The notes under the pieces: generated by a model
Databases searched by the model: none
What the model was told of the DNA's origin: nothing
The model's input: only the letters and a program-made list of their open reading frames with translations
Part shown: piece by piece, positions 26,584 through 36,126 of the stretch
Numbering within the stretch: position 1 is the first letter of the stretch
Layout: every line of letters starts with the position of its first letter
Position numbers and translations under genes: made by a program
From: Pseudomonas sp. S31
GTDB lineage: Bacteria > Pseudomonadota > Gammaproteobacteria > Pseudomonadales > Pseudomonadaceae
Reading direction: 5' to 3'
Assembly: GCF_016648105.1 (NCBI RefSeq)
Contig: NZ_JACVVE010000009.1
Location: forward strand, 95,834-159,833
Length of the DNA: 64,000 bases

Positions 26584-27111
26584 ATGTCTGGTATCGAAGA
26601 ATTTGACGATGGCGAATGGGAAATGCTGAACCCCAATGGTGATTGGGTCATCATGACCGGTGATTTTGACCCCGAGGCGCCACAGCATTCTGCTTTGCGA
26701 TTGGCCGGTCGCTTTCGCCGGGTCAAGCGGCCATCGCCCGGTGTCGGCAGCACTCGCACCAAGGGGCGTTTGCTGAAAGGGGTAGTGTCGAGCGCAGGCA
26801 AGGCTTTTCTGGAGCATTTCGTAGCGCCGGTGGCGGTGCAGATCATTGTCGATGAAATTCAGGGAAATCGCTTCAAGCATCCTGCCGATAGCCAGAAGAA
26901 CCCGGATGGTTCGTACCGCTATAAAGATGGGTCCATCGCGACGGATACGGAAATAAAACATCCTGATGGTAGTGTGTCGACGCCCGATGGGGTGGTGAAG
27001 TACCAGAACCAGGCGAGTTATAACCGAGCCTCCAAAATTGTCACGTTGCCAGATGGCGCCGAAGTGCAGGGGGAAGTCGACGAGAACGGCCAGTTAGTCG
27101 TCAGTCTCTGA
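26584..27111 (+). CDS. Hypothetical protein with PDG repeats
   Basis: A 175-residue protein I do not recognise. The N-terminus is acidic (MSGIEEFDDGEWEMLNPNGD) and the middle is basic (RFRRVKRPSPGVGSTRTKGR). The C-terminal half has four x-Pro-Asp-Gly turns, NPDGS, HPDGS, TPDGV and LPDGA, spaced roughly 10-30 residues apart, suggesting short beta-hairpin repeats. There is no signal peptide and no clear membrane segment. ATG 26584 is chosen because AGGTGG lies 7 bp upstream; ATG 26569 is an alternative in frame. It is less GC-rich than its neighbours and bounded by terminators on both sides, consistent with a recently acquired cassette. Confidence 0.72.
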   Translation: MSGIEEFDDGEWEMLNPNGDWVIMTGDFDPEAPQHSALRLAGRFRRVKRPSPGVGSTRTKGRLLKGVVSSAGKAFLEHFVAPVAVQIIVDEIQGNRFKHPADSQKNPDGSYRYKDGSIATDTEIKHPDGSVSTPDGVVKYQNQASYNRASKIVTLPDGAEVQGEVDENGQLVVSL

Positions 27112-27124
27112 GTGATGAATAAAT

Positions 27125-27143
27125 GGGGGCACGCGGTGCCCCC
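27125..27143. terminator. Bidirectional terminator between the hypothetical gene and dppF
   Basis: GGGGGCAC-GCG-GTGCCCCC is a perfect 8-bp stem. It is followed by GTCTTATT on the plus strand and ATTTATT on the minus strand, so it can stop both convergent transcripts. Confidence 0.85.
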
Positions 27144-27149
27144 GTCTTA

Positions 27150-28118
27150 TTAGAGAAACTGCTCGGCGTAATGACATGCCACCTGCCGCGTCCCCACTTT
27201 CCGAAACGCCGGTATCTCGCTGGCACAACGCTCGGTGGCATACGGGCAACGTTTGTGAAACGCACAGCCATCCGGCGGGTTCAGTGGGTTGGGCAGCTCA
27301 CCGGCAATGCGGATCTTCGGCTTCAGCGGGTCCGGATGAATCGCCGGTGTCGCAGACAGCAAGGCCTGGGTGTAGGGATGCAGCGGCTTCTCGTAGATGT
27401 CCTCCTTCGGCCCCATTTCCGCGGGTCGCCCCAGGTACATCACCAGCACCTGATCGGCCACATGCCGCACCACTGCCAGGTTGTGCGAGATGAACACGTA
27501 GGCGGTGTTGAACTCCTTCTGTAAATCCATGAACAGGTTCAGCACCTGGGCCTGGATCGACACGTCCAGCGCCGAGGTCGGCTCATCCGCCACCAGCACC
27601 TTGGGCTGCAGCATCATCGCCCGGGCCAGGGCGATGCGCTGGCGCTGGCCACCGGAGAACATGTGCGGATAGCGCTGGTAGTGCTCGGGGCGCAGGCCGA
27701 CCTGTTCCATCATCTTCTGCACCTTGTCGCGCCGTTCGGCCTTGCTCAGCGAGGTGTTGATCAGCAGCGGTTCGGCGAGTTGATCACCGATCTTCTGCCG
27801 CGGGTTGAGCGAGGCATAGGGGCTCTGGAACACCATCTGCACGTCGCGGCGCAGTTGCTTGCGCTCGGACTTGCTGGCGCCCTTCACCTCGGTGCCAGCG
27901 ATTTGCAGCGAGCCGGAAGAGGGCTCTTCGATCAGCGTCAGGGCGCGAGCCAGGGTCGACTTGCCACAGCCGGACTCGCCGACCACGGCGAGAGTCTTGC
28001 CGGCTTCCAGCTCGAACGACACCCCGTTGAGCGCACGCACCAGGGCATGGCCCTTGAACAACCCACGGGACACCTCGTAATGGCGGGTCAGCTCCCGCGC
28101 GGTGAGTACCACAGCCAT
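27150..28118 (-). CDS. dppF: Dipeptide ABC transporter ATPase DppF
   Basis: A 322-residue ATPase of the Opp/Dpp family. Walker A is GESGCGKST, the signature FSGGQRQRIALARAM, and Walker B VLVADEPTSALD. The C-terminal oligopeptide-transporter extension has the Cys-rich segment CAFHKRCPYATERC, which in this family may bind an iron-sulfur cluster. It is the last gene of the minus-strand dppABCDF operon and shares one base with dppD (ATG/TGA overlap). A bidirectional terminator follows. Confidence 0.94.
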   Translation of the reverse strand: MAVVLTARELTRHYEVSRGLFKGHALVRALNGVSFELEAGKTLAVVGESGCGKSTLARALTLIEEPSSGSLQIAGTEVKGASKSERKQLRRDVQMVFQSPYASLNPRQKIGDQLAEPLLINTSLSKAERRDKVQKMMEQVGLRPEHYQRYPHMFSGGQRQRIALARAMMLQPKVLVADEPTSALDVSIQAQVLNLFMDLQKEFNTAYVFISHNLAVVRHVADQVLVMYLGRPAEMGPKEDIYEKPLHPYTQALLSATPAIHPDPLKPKIRIAGELPNPLNPPDGCAFHKRCPYATERCASEIPAFRKVGTRQVACHYAEQFL

Positions 28119-29086
28119 CAGGCCACCTCCTGGTTCAGCGGGTAGAAGCAGCGCGCCAGGCTGTGAGCCTGGGGTTCGAGTGCCGGGCGCTGCTGCCGGC
28201 AGTTGTCCTGCACGTAGGGGCAGCGCGGCGACAGCAGGCAGCCCTGGGGCCGGTCGTAGCGGCCGGGAACGATGCCCGGCAGGGTAGCGAGGCGCTCGGC
28301 GCCGATGCTGTGCTCGGGGATCGCCGCCAGCAACGCTTCGCTGTAGGGGTGGGCGGGTATGTCGAACAGCTCGGGTACCTGGCCTACCTCCACGGCCTGG
28401 CCTGCGTACATCACGCAGACGCGCCGGGCGGTCTCGGCGACCACGGCCAGGTCGTGGGTGATCAGGATCAGCGCCATGTTGCGCTCCTGCTGGAGGTTCA
28501 CCAGCAGCTCCATGATCTGTGCCTGGATGGTCACGTCCAGGGCGGTGGTCGGTTCGTCGGCAATCAGCAGCCTGGGTTCGCCGGCGATCGCCATGGCGAT
28601 CGCCACGCGCTGGCTCATGCCGCCGGACAATTGATGCGGGTAGGCCTCCAGACGGCTTTCGGGGGCCGGGATCTCGACCTTCTTCAGCAGCTCCAGGGCC
28701 CGCTGGCGCGCCGCCTTGCCCTTGAGGCCCAGGTGCTGGCGCAGCACCTCCTCGATCTGGAAGCCCACGGTATAGCTGGGATTGAGCGCGGTCATCGGGT
28801 CCTGGAAGACCATGGCGATGTCCTTGCCGACGATCTTGCGGCGCTGGCGGGCGCTGAGCTTGAGCATGTCGGTGCCGTCGAAGCGCAGGGTGTCGGCGGT
28901 GATGCGCCCCGGGGCATCGATCAGCCCCATCAGCGCCATCATGGTCACCGACTTGCCCGAACCGGACTCGCCGACGATGGCCAGGATCTCGCCGGCATCC
29001 ACTGCCAGGTCGAGTCCATCGACCACCGGCACGGCATCGGCGTCGCCGAAGCGCACGTTGAGGTTGTTGATTTGCAACAGTGACAT
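28118..29086 (-). CDS. dppD: Dipeptide ABC transporter ATPase DppD
   Basis: A 322-residue ATPase with Walker [10 protein letters not shown], signature [15 protein letters not shown], Walker [13 protein letters not shown] and H-switch [10 protein letters not shown]. The C-terminal domain carries Cys residues in [14 protein letters not shown], matching the DppF motif. It pairs with DppF to energise the DppBC channel. It begins 10 bp after the dppC stop. Confidence 0.94.
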   Translation of the reverse strand: MSLLQINNLNVRFGDADAVPVVDGLDLAVDAGEILAIVGESGSGKSVTMMALMGLIDAPGRITADTLRFDGTDMLKLSARQRRKIVGKDIAMVFQDPMTALNPSYTVGFQIEEVLRQHLGLKGKAARQRALELLKKVEIPAPESRLEAYPHQLSGGMSQRVAIAMAIAGEPRLLIADEPTTALDVTIQAQIMELLVNLQQERNMALILITHDLAVVAETARRVCVMYAGQAVEVGQVPELFDIPAHPYSEALLAAIPEHSIGAERLATLPGIVPGRYDRPQGCLLSPRCPYVQDNCRQQRPALEPQAHSLARCFYPLNQEVA

Positions 29087-29096
29087 GGCGTGCTCC

Positions 29097-30023
29097 TCAG
29101 GCGGCGTTCTTGAGTTTCGGGTCCAGCGCGTCGCGCAGGCCGTCGCCCATCAGGTTGATTGCCAGCACGCTGAGCAGGATGGTCAGGCCAGGGAGGCTCA
29201 CCACCCACCAGGCGCGCTCGATGTAGTCACGCGCCGAGGCCAGCATGGTGCCCCATTCCGGGGTCGGCGGCTGCACACCGAGGCCGAGGAAGCCCAGCGC
29301 GGCGGCATCGAGAATCGCCGAGGAGAAGCTCAGGGTGGCCTGCACGATCAGCGGCGCCATGCAGTTGGGCAGCACGGTCACGAACATCAGCCGGGGCAGC
29401 CCGGCACCGGCCAGGCGTGCGGCGGTGACGTAGTCGCGGTTGAGCTCGCCCATCACCGCGGCGCGGGTCAGGCGCACGTAGGACGGCAGCGACACGATGG
29501 CGATGGCGATGACCGTGTTGATCAGGCCAGGGCCGAGGATCGCGACGATGGCCACGGCCAGCAGCAGCGACGGCAGGGCCAGCATCACGTCCATCAGGCG
29601 CATGATCGAGGGGCCGAGCAGACGCGGGAAGAAGCCTGCCAGCAGGCCCAGGAGAATGCCGGGGATCAGCGACATCACCACCGACGACAGGCCGATCAGC
29701 AGCGACAGGCGTGCGCCGGTGATCAAGCGCGAGAGCAGGTCGCGGCCCAGTTCGTCGGTACCCAGCACGAACTGCCAGGTGCCTCCTTCGAGCCACACCG
29801 GCGGGGTCAGCAGGAAGTCGCGGTATTGTTCGCTCGGGTCGTGCGGCGCCACCCACGGCGCGAACAACGCGCAGAACACCACCAGGCACATGAAGGCCAG
29901 GCCCAGCACCGCGCCCTTGTTGCGGGCGAAGGCGTGCCAGAATTCCTTGAACGGGGAGGGGTAGAGCAGACTGGTATCCACCGGCTGGGCCGGCGCGACG
30001 GTTTTTACGGTCGGACTGGTCAT
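29097..30023 (-). CDS. dppC: Dipeptide ABC transporter permease DppC
   Basis: A 308-residue permease with the OppC-type N-terminal helix ([20 protein letters not shown]) and the C-terminal transport domain containing [16 protein letters not shown], the EAA-loop segment that contacts the ATPases. Six membrane segments are expected. It lies 8 bp after dppB. Confidence 0.94.
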   Translation of the reverse strand: MTSPTVKTVAPAQPVDTSLLYPSPFKEFWHAFARNKGAVLGLAFMCLVVFCALFAPWVAPHDPSEQYRDFLLTPPVWLEGGTWQFVLGTDELGRDLLSRLITGARLSLLIGLSSVVMSLIPGILLGLLAGFFPRLLGPSIMRLMDVMLALPSLLLAVAIVAILGPGLINTVIAIAIVSLPSYVRLTRAAVMGELNRDYVTAARLAGAGLPRLMFVTVLPNCMAPLIVQATLSFSSAILDAAALGFLGLGVQPPTPEWGTMLASARDYIERAWWVVSLPGLTILLSVLAINLMGDGLRDALDPKLKNAA

Positions 30024-30031
30024 GGGAGGCC

Positions 30032-31042
30032 TCAGCGCTGATGACGGATGCGTGGGTTGGCCAGGCCGTAGAGGATGTCCACGACGAAGTTGACCAGGAT
30101 GACCAGGCAGGCGATCAGCAGGATGCCGTTCTGGACCACGGGGTAGTCACGGGCGCCGATGGCTTCGATCAGCCATTTGCCGACGCCCGGCCAGGAGAAG
30201 ATGGTTTCGGTCAGCACCGCACCGGCCAGCAGCGTGCCGACCTGCAGGCCGAACACCGTCAGCACCGGGATCAGCGCATTGCGCAGGCCATGCACGAACA
30301 CCACACGGGCCGGTGACAGGCCTTTGGCCCGGGCAGTGCGGATGTAGTCCTCGCGCAGCACCTCGAGCATCGACGAGCGGGTCATGCGGGCGATCACCGC
30401 GAGGGGGATGGTGCCCAGCACGATGGCCGGCAGGATCAGGTGCATGACCGCGTCCTTGAACGCGCCTTCCTCGTCACTGAGCAACGTGTCGATGAGCATG
30501 AAGCCGGTCTTCGGCTCGACGTCGTAGAGCAGGTCGATGCGCCCGGAAACCGGGGTCCAGCCCAGGCTCACCGAGAAGAACATGATCAGGATCAGGCCCC
30601 ACCAGAAGATCGGCATGGAATAGCCGGCCAACGAGATGCCCATCACCCCGTGGTCGAACAGCGACCCGCGCTTGAGCGCGGCGATCACCCCGGCCAGCAC
30701 GCCGAACGTGCCGGCGAACAGCAGGGCGGCGAGGGACAGTTCGAGGGTCGCCGGGAACAGGGTGAGGAACTCGCGCCACACGCTTTCGCGGGTCCGCAGC
30801 GATTCGCCCAGGTCGCCCTGGGCGAGCTTGCCGACGTAGTCCAGGTACTGGACCGGCAGCGGCTTGTTCAGGCCCAGGCGCTCCATGGCCTGGGCGTGCA
30901 TTTCGGGGTCCACCCTGCGCTCGCCCATCATCACTTCCACCGGGTCGCCGGGGATCAGGCGTATGAGCGCGAAGGTCAGCAAGGTGATACCGAAGAAGGT
31001 CGGTATCAGCAGGCCCAGGCGCCGGGCAATAAAACTCAACAT
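30032..31042 (-). CDS. dppB: Dipeptide ABC transporter permease DppB
   Basis: A 336-residue permease. It begins with the OppB/DppB hallmark MLSFIARRLGLLIPTFFGI, contains the periplasmic PGDPVEVMMGERRVD segment, and has the EAA-like YIRTARAKGLSPARVVFVHG. It forms the translocation pore with DppC. It is separated from dppA by 76 bp carrying a hairpin. Confidence 0.94.
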   Translation of the reverse strand: MLSFIARRLGLLIPTFFGITLLTFALIRLIPGDPVEVMMGERRVDPEMHAQAMERLGLNKPLPVQYLDYVGKLAQGDLGESLRTRESVWREFLTLFPATLELSLAALLFAGTFGVLAGVIAALKRGSLFDHGVMGISLAGYSMPIFWWGLILIMFFSVSLGWTPVSGRIDLLYDVEPKTGFMLIDTLLSDEEGAFKDAVMHLILPAIVLGTIPLAVIARMTRSSMLEVLREDYIRTARAKGLSPARVVFVHGLRNALIPVLTVFGLQVGTLLAGAVLTETIFSWPGVGKWLIEAIGARDYPVVQNGILLIACLVILVNFVVDILYGLANPRIRHQR

Positions 31043-31078
31043 TGTCGGGGTTACCTCAATCAGCCGGTCAGGGCAGTG

Positions 31079-31107
31079 CCGCCGGTCCCCGTGTGGGCTG
31101 CCGGCGG
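31079..31107 (-). terminator. Intercistronic hairpin between dppA and dppB
   Basis: CCGCCGG and CCGGCGG arms flank a 15-base loop just after the dppA stop on the minus strand. Binding-protein genes often end in such structures, which limit read-through and stabilise the upstream mRNA. Confidence 0.6.
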
Positions 31108-31118
31108 TCGTTGTTGTT

Positions 31119-32714
31119 CTACTTCACCCGCGTGGTGGCGAAGTTGTTGTTGGTCAGAGGGCTGATCACATAGCCCTCCACGGTGTCACGCATGGCCGTG
31201 AACATCTTTGGGTGGGCCATGTTGATCCAGGGTTGGTCGTCATCGTACACCTTCAATGCCTCGGTATAGAGCCTTGCGCGTTGGTCGTTGTCGATCACTT
31301 CGCGGGCTTGGGTGATCAGTTCCTGGAACTTAGGGTTGCACCAGCGCGCATAGTTCTCGCCGCTTTTGGCGGCATCGCAACTGAGCAGGGGGCTGAGGAA
31401 ATTGTCCGGGTCACCGTTGTCGCCGGCCCATCCGGTGGATACCAGGTCGGCCTCGCCGTTCTTGGCGCGGCGCAGCATCTCGGCCCATTCCATCACGCGG
31501 ATATCCAGCTTCAGGCCGATCTGCTTGAGGTCGGCCTGGAGCATTTCGGCCGAAAGACGCGGATTGGGGTTGGTCGGGCCACCGCCGTTGCGGGTGAACA
31601 GTGTGATCACCGTGCCTTCCGGCATCCCGGCCTGCTCGAGCAGTTCACGGGCCTTGGCCAGGTCGCGGGGCGGGTTCTTGTTCTCGGTGTTGTAGCCGAT
31701 CATGGTCGGCGGATAGGGATTCACGGCGACCAGTGCGTTGCCCTTGCCGAACAGCTGGTCGACGTGGGTCTGGCGGTCGAAGGCCATGTTGATGGCTTTG
31801 CGCACGCGCACATCGCTCAGGTACTTGTGCTCGGTGTTCATCGAGATGTAGCCGGTGACCAGGGCTTCGATTTCGTCGACCTTGAGGGTCGGGTCTTGCT
31901 TGATCGACGGTACATCATCGGGCTTGGGGTACAGCGCCACCTGGCATTCGTTGGCGCGCAGCTTCTGCAGGCGCACGTTGCTGTCGGTGGCGATGGCGAA
32001 GATCAGCGCATCGGCCGGTGGCTTGCCGCGGAAGTAGTCCGGATTGGGCTTGTAGCGAACCTGGGCGTCCTTGTTGTAGCGCTGGAAGATGAACGGGCCG
32101 GTGCCGATCGGCTTGCTGTTGAGGTCGCCGGTCTTGCTGGCCTCGAGCAGCTGGTCACCGTATTCGGCCGAGTAGATCGAGGTGAAGGCCATGGCCATGT
32201 CGCGCAGGAAGGGCGCTTCGGGGCGGGTCAGGGTGATCACCACGGTATGCTCGTCGGTCTTGGTCACCGACTTGAGCAGCTCCTTGAAGGCCATGCTTTC
32301 GAAGTACGGGTAGCCGACGCTGGTCTTGTCGTGCCATGGGTGGTTCGGGTCCAGCTGGCGGTTCAGGCTCCATAGCACGTCGTCGGCGTTGAGTTCGCGG
32401 GTCGGCTTGAAGTAGTCGGTGGTGTGGAACTTGACCCCTTGGCGCAGGTGGAAGGTGTAGGTCAGGCCATCGGGCGAGATTTCCCAGCGCTCAGCCAGGG
32501 CCGGCTCGATCTCGGTGGTGCCTGGTCTGAAGTCGACCAGGCGGTTGAAGACCGTCTCGGCCGAGGCATCGGCGGTGACGGCGGTGGTGTACTGGACGAT
32601 GTCGAAGCCTTCCGGGCTGGCCTCGGTGCACACCACCAGAGGCTTGGCGGTGGCCTGCCCGGCGGCGCCGAGGACGAGCACCGCGAGGATGCTGCGCAAT
32701 GCGGCTGAATTCAT
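31119..32714 (-). CDS. dppA: Dipeptide-binding periplasmic protein DppA
   Basis: A 531-residue SBP family 5 protein. The signal peptide (LAVLVLGAAGQATA) is followed by KPLVVCTEASPEGFDIVQY, and the family signature region is visible as AERWEISPDGLTYTFHLRQG. The C-terminal STGWAGDNGDPDNF and WINMAHPKM segments are typical of DppA. The start at 32714 has GGGAGG 5 bp upstream. It heads the dppABCDF operon, downstream of the porin gene. Confidence 0.93.
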   Translation of the reverse strand: MNSAALRSILAVLVLGAAGQATAKPLVVCTEASPEGFDIVQYTTAVTADASAETVFNRLVDFRPGTTEIEPALAERWEISPDGLTYTFHLRQGVKFHTTDYFKPTRELNADDVLWSLNRQLDPNHPWHDKTSVGYPYFESMAFKELLKSVTKTDEHTVVITLTRPEAPFLRDMAMAFTSIYSAEYGDQLLEASKTGDLNSKPIGTGPFIFQRYNKDAQVRYKPNPDYFRGKPPADALIFAIATDSNVRLQKLRANECQVALYPKPDDVPSIKQDPTLKVDEIEALVTGYISMNTEHKYLSDVRVRKAINMAFDRQTHVDQLFGKGNALVAVNPYPPTMIGYNTENKNPPRDLAKARELLEQAGMPEGTVITLFTRNGGGPTNPNPRLSAEMLQADLKQIGLKLDIRVMEWAEMLRRAKNGEADLVSTGWAGDNGDPDNFLSPLLSCDAAKSGENYARWCNPKFQELITQAREVIDNDQRARLYTEALKVYDDDQPWINMAHPKMFTAMRDTVEGYVISPLTNNNFATTRVK

Positions 32715-32744
32715 GAAACCTCCCAGTGGGCGTTGTTTCCAGCG

Positions 32745-32784
32745 TAGCTGCCAGGGCCCAGGCTTGGAGGGGCCCTGGCAGCTA
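32745..32784 (-). terminator. 15-bp perfect hairpin between opdP and dppA
   Basis: TAGCTGCCAGGGCCC and its exact complement flank a 10-base loop, 5-44 bp after the porin stop. There is no T-run on the minus strand, so it may be a partial terminator or RNase barrier. Confidence 0.65.
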
Positions 32785-32788
32785 TCGG

Positions 32789-34162
32789 TCAGAGAATGTC
32801 GAATGGAATGGTGGTGACGACGCGCAACTCGTCCAGGCTGCCGTCGGCCTGGGCCTTGCTTGCCCGGTGTGCGGTGTAGGTGGCGCGGATGCTGGTGTCG
32901 CGCAGCGGCCCGCTCTGTACCACATAGCTGGTGCCGATACCCCACTCGTAGTGGGTCTCGCCGTCCAGGCCGCGCACGTCGTAGGCGCTACCACGGTAAT
33001 GGGTGCCGTCGATGCCCCAGCCACGGGCGTTGTACAGGTTGAATTTCAGCCCCGGTATGCCGTAGGGCGCCATGTTCAGCACGTAGGAAAGCTGCACGGA
33101 TTTCTCGTTCGGGCCGTTGAAATCCGAGAGCAGAGAGTTGGCCAGGAAGATGCCGTTGGTTTCGTGCAGGTAGTCGAAGTACTCGTTGCCATTGACCTGC
33201 TGCCAGGCGGCAGTGACGGTGTGCGCCTGGTGGGTCAGGCCGAACGACAGGCTGTAGGTGTCGTTGTCGATCTGGCCGAGCTTGCGGCTGCCCTGGTCCA
33301 CGGTCTTGTAGTAGTTCAGGTCGGTGGTCAGGCCCAGCACGGCGTTGTCGCCCAGCACGTGGCTGGCGCCGAAGTAGTACTGGTTCCAGAAGTCCTCGGC
33401 GCGGGTGGCATAGACGCTGGTGGTGAGGCTGCGCAGTGGCTGGTAGCTGAAGCCGACGGTGCTGGCGCGGTCGGTCTCCACGCCGGTGGCGCCGTATTCG
33501 CTGCGGAACTTGCTCAGGCTCTGTTCGGTACGCGGCGAGACGCGGTCGAAGGTGCCCAGGTCGAACGACAGGTTGTCGAACTCGGCGCTGTGCAGGAAGG
33601 CACCTTGGAAGCTCGACGGCAGGGCGCGGTTGCCGATCTCGGCGATCATCGGCGTGTTGATCGATTGCCGGCCGAGGGTCAGGGTGGTGTTGCCGACGCG
33701 CGCCTTGACGTTGGCCAGGCCCATCTTGCTCCACTGGTCGAGGGGCTCGCCATCGCTGTGGGTGAGGGTGCGGTTGTTCGGCCCGGCCACGGCGGCGCGG
33801 CCTCGCTCCAGGGCGATGGCGTTGTAGCCCGCAGCCTCGATGGCGAAACCGACGGTGCCCTGGGTGAAGCCTGAGCGGTAGTTGAGGATGGTGCCTTGCA
33901 GCCAGTTGTCGCGGCTGTGGCTGTCGTGCTGGCTGCCGTCGCTCTTGTAGTACCTGAACAATGGCGCGCGGGTGGCGCGTTCGCGGGCGTACCAGTTGCG
34001 TGTGCTGCCCGACAGACTTTGGCCTTCGATGAAGCCCTTGGCCTGGTCCTGCTCGCTGCTGGCCTTGAGGCTGAGCGGTAGATAGGCCTGGCTTTGCGGC
34101 TCGGCCTGGGCGAATGCCGAAAGTGTGCCGAGGGCCAGTGCGGTGAGGGTGAATGGTTTCAA
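32789..34162 (-). CDS. opdP: OprD-family outer-membrane porin, OpdP-like
   Basis: A 457-residue barrel porin. Initiation at TTG 34162 gives a good Sec signal, MKPFTLTALALGTLSAFAQA, and GGGAGC lies 6 bp upstream; longer frames upstream encode no export signal. OprD features include the early SLSGSTRNWYARERATR, the DNWLQGTILNYRSGFTQGTV region, and a short C-terminus ending VVTTIPFDIL. OpdP in P. aeruginosa imports dipeptides and sits beside dpp genes, which matches this context between two peptide-binding proteins. Confidence 0.9.
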   Translation of the reverse strand: MKPFTLTALALGTLSAFAQAEPQSQAYLPLSLKASSEQDQAKGFIEGQSLSGSTRNWYARERATRAPLFRYYKSDGSQHDSHSRDNWLQGTILNYRSGFTQGTVGFAIEAAGYNAIALERGRAAVAGPNNRTLTHSDGEPLDQWSKMGLANVKARVGNTTLTLGRQSINTPMIAEIGNRALPSSFQGAFLHSAEFDNLSFDLGTFDRVSPRTEQSLSKFRSEYGATGVETDRASTVGFSYQPLRSLTTSVYATRAEDFWNQYYFGASHVLGDNAVLGLTTDLNYYKTVDQGSRKLGQIDNDTYSLSFGLTHQAHTVTAAWQQVNGNEYFDYLHETNGIFLANSLLSDFNGPNEKSVQLSYVLNMAPYGIPGLKFNLYNARGWGIDGTHYRGSAYDVRGLDGETHYEWGIGTSYVVQSGPLRDTSIRATYTAHRASKAQADGSLDELRVVTTIPFDIL

Positions 34163-34338
34163 GTGGAAGCTCCCTTTCGTGCTTTTTCTAGTTATCGCCG
34201 GGCTTGGTGGCCGGCTGCTGGGTGCTGCAGAAGCCACTGGGATCGCCAGTCGGGCTTCTCGCCGGCCAGCCGGCTCCCGCAGCCATCGCCTCCGTGCGGG
34301 CCGTAGGGAGCCGGGTCGCCGGCAACGGCTCGCCGACC

Positions 34339-34357
34339 CCGGTGCACAGGGCACCGG
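34339..34357 (-). terminator. Weak hairpin downstream of the second peptide-binding protein
   Basis: CCGGTGC-CCTGT-GCACCGG (minus strand) is a perfect 7-bp stem 37-55 bp past the stop. The 231-bp gap to opdP is very GC-rich, with several overlapping inverted repeats but no clear T-run. Confidence 0.45.
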
Positions 34358-34393
34358 AGGCAGCAAGGGTTCAGGTCGTAGGAGTGAGACGGG

Positions 34394-36019
34394 TTACTTC
34401 GTCACGCTGACGCCGTAGAAGGAGTTCAGGGCGAAGGGGCTGATCTTGAAGCCCTGCACCTGCTTGCTCATCGGCTGATAGACCGTGGAGTGGGCGATGG
34501 GCGTCATCGGCACCTGCTCCTTGATGATGTGCTGGGCTTTTTCATACAGCTCGGTGCGCTTGGCCTGGTCGGTGGTGGCCTTGGCTTGCTTGATCAGGTC
34601 GTCGTACGGCTTGTAGCACCACTTGGAGAAGTTGTTGCCGTTCAAGGCATCGCAGCTGAACAGGGTGCCCAGCCAGTTGTCCGGGTCACCGTTGTCGCCG
34701 CTCCAGCCGATCAGCATGGCGCCGACCTCACCGGCTTTGGCGCGCTTGATGTACTCGCCCCATTCGTAGCTGACGATCTTGGCCTTGATACCGACCTTGG
34801 CCCAGTCGGCCTGCAGCATCTCGGCCATCAGCTTGGCGTTGGGGTTGTAGGGGCGCTGCACTGGCATGGCCCACAGGGTGATCTCGGTGCCTTCCTTGAT
34901 GCCGGCTTCCTTGAGCAGTTGCTTGGCCTTCTCCGGGTCGTAGGGCGCATCCTTGACGCTGGTGTCATAGGACCACTGGGTCGGCGGCATGGCGTTGACC
35001 GCCAGCTGCCCGGCGCCCTGGTACACCGAGGTGATGATCTGCGGCTTGTTCACCGCCATGTCCAGAGCCTGGCGCACCTTGAGCTCGGCCAGCGGGTTGG
35101 GCACGTTGCTGCCCTTGATCTGGTCCATCACGTTGTAGGCGATGTAACCCAGGTTATAGCCCGGTTGGCTGGGCATCTGCAGTTTCGGGTCTTTCTTCAG
35201 CGGCTCGATATCGGCGGGGCGCGGGAACAGGGTGACCTGGCACTCGTTTTTCTTCAGTTTCTGCATGCGCACCGAGGCATCGGTGGTGATGGCGAAGATC
35301 AGGTTGTCGATCTTCACGTCGTCGGGTTGCCAGTAGTCCTTGTTGCCCTTGAAGCGGATCTGCGCGTCCTTCTGGTACTTGCTGAACACGAATGGGCCGG
35401 TGCCGATCGGCTTCTGGTTGATATCGGCAGCCTTGCCCTGCTTGAGCAACTGGTCGGCGTACTCGGCGGACTGGATCGAGGCGAAGCTCATCGCCAGGTT
35501 CTGGATGAACGCGGCGTCCACCTGGTTGAGGGTGAAGCGCACGGTATGCTCGTCGAGTTTTTCCAGCTGGGCGATGTTCTGGTCCATGCCCATGTCGGTG
35601 AAGTAGGGGAACTCGGTGGGGTAGGCCTTGCGGAACGGGTGGTTCTTGTCGCGCATGCGGTCGAAGGTGAACAGCACGTCGTCGGCGTTGAATTCGCGGC
35701 TGGGCTTGAAGTAGTCGGTGGTGTGGAACTTGACCCCCTCGCGCAGATGGAAGGTGTAGACCTTGCCATCGTCGGACACTTCCCATTTCGTGGCCAGGCC
35801 TGGAATGACGCTGGTGCCGCCGCGCTCGAACTGGGTCAGGCGGTTGAACACGGTTTCGGCCGAGGCGTCGAAGTCGGTTCCGGTGGTGTACTGGCCTGGG
35901 TCGAAGCCAGCCGGGCTGCCTTCGGAGCAGAACACCAGGTTGGACGCGGCAAGGGCACCCGGGGTGTGGGCGAGCAAGCCTGCGCCGAGCAGGAACGGAA
36001 TGACTGCGTGTTTGAGCAT
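34394..36019 (-). CDS. Second dipeptide-type periplasmic binding protein (DppA paralogue)
   Basis: A 541-residue SBP family 5 protein with signal peptide ending GALAASNLVF. It shares long blocks with the downstream DppA, for example ASAETVFNRL, HLREGVKFHTTDYFKPSREF and IGTGPFVFSKYQKDAQIRF. It should feed the same DppBCDF channel with a different peptide range, as reported for paralogous SBPs of the P. aeruginosa dpp locus. It has its own AT-rich upstream region with a repeated GGCAAAAA motif. Confidence 0.9.
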   Translation of the reverse strand: MLKHAVIPFLLGAGLLAHTPGALAASNLVFCSEGSPAGFDPGQYTTGTDFDASAETVFNRLTQFERGGTSVIPGLATKWEVSDDGKVYTFHLREGVKFHTTDYFKPSREFNADDVLFTFDRMRDKNHPFRKAYPTEFPYFTDMGMDQNIAQLEKLDEHTVRFTLNQVDAAFIQNLAMSFASIQSAEYADQLLKQGKAADINQKPIGTGPFVFSKYQKDAQIRFKGNKDYWQPDDVKIDNLIFAITTDASVRMQKLKKNECQVTLFPRPADIEPLKKDPKLQMPSQPGYNLGYIAYNVMDQIKGSNVPNPLAELKVRQALDMAVNKPQIITSVYQGAGQLAVNAMPPTQWSYDTSVKDAPYDPEKAKQLLKEAGIKEGTEITLWAMPVQRPYNPNAKLMAEMLQADWAKVGIKAKIVSYEWGEYIKRAKAGEVGAMLIGWSGDNGDPDNWLGTLFSCDALNGNNFSKWCYKPYDDLIKQAKATTDQAKRTELYEKAQHIIKEQVPMTPIAHSTVYQPMSKQVQGFKISPFALNSFYGVSVTK

Positions 36020-36126
36020 GGTGGCCTCATTGTTGTCATTGTTGAGTGCGAGGTGGCCTCGTGAGCCGACCTGCGGATCCTTATGCAGGGGGGACCCCAA
36101 TGCAATCCTCAAAAGGATAGTAGGCG

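Noticed and set aside
34163..34393. A small gene in the 231-bp gap upstream of opdP
   Set aside because: Only very GC-rich shadow frames without ribosome-binding sites; the gap looks like a leader plus terminator structures.
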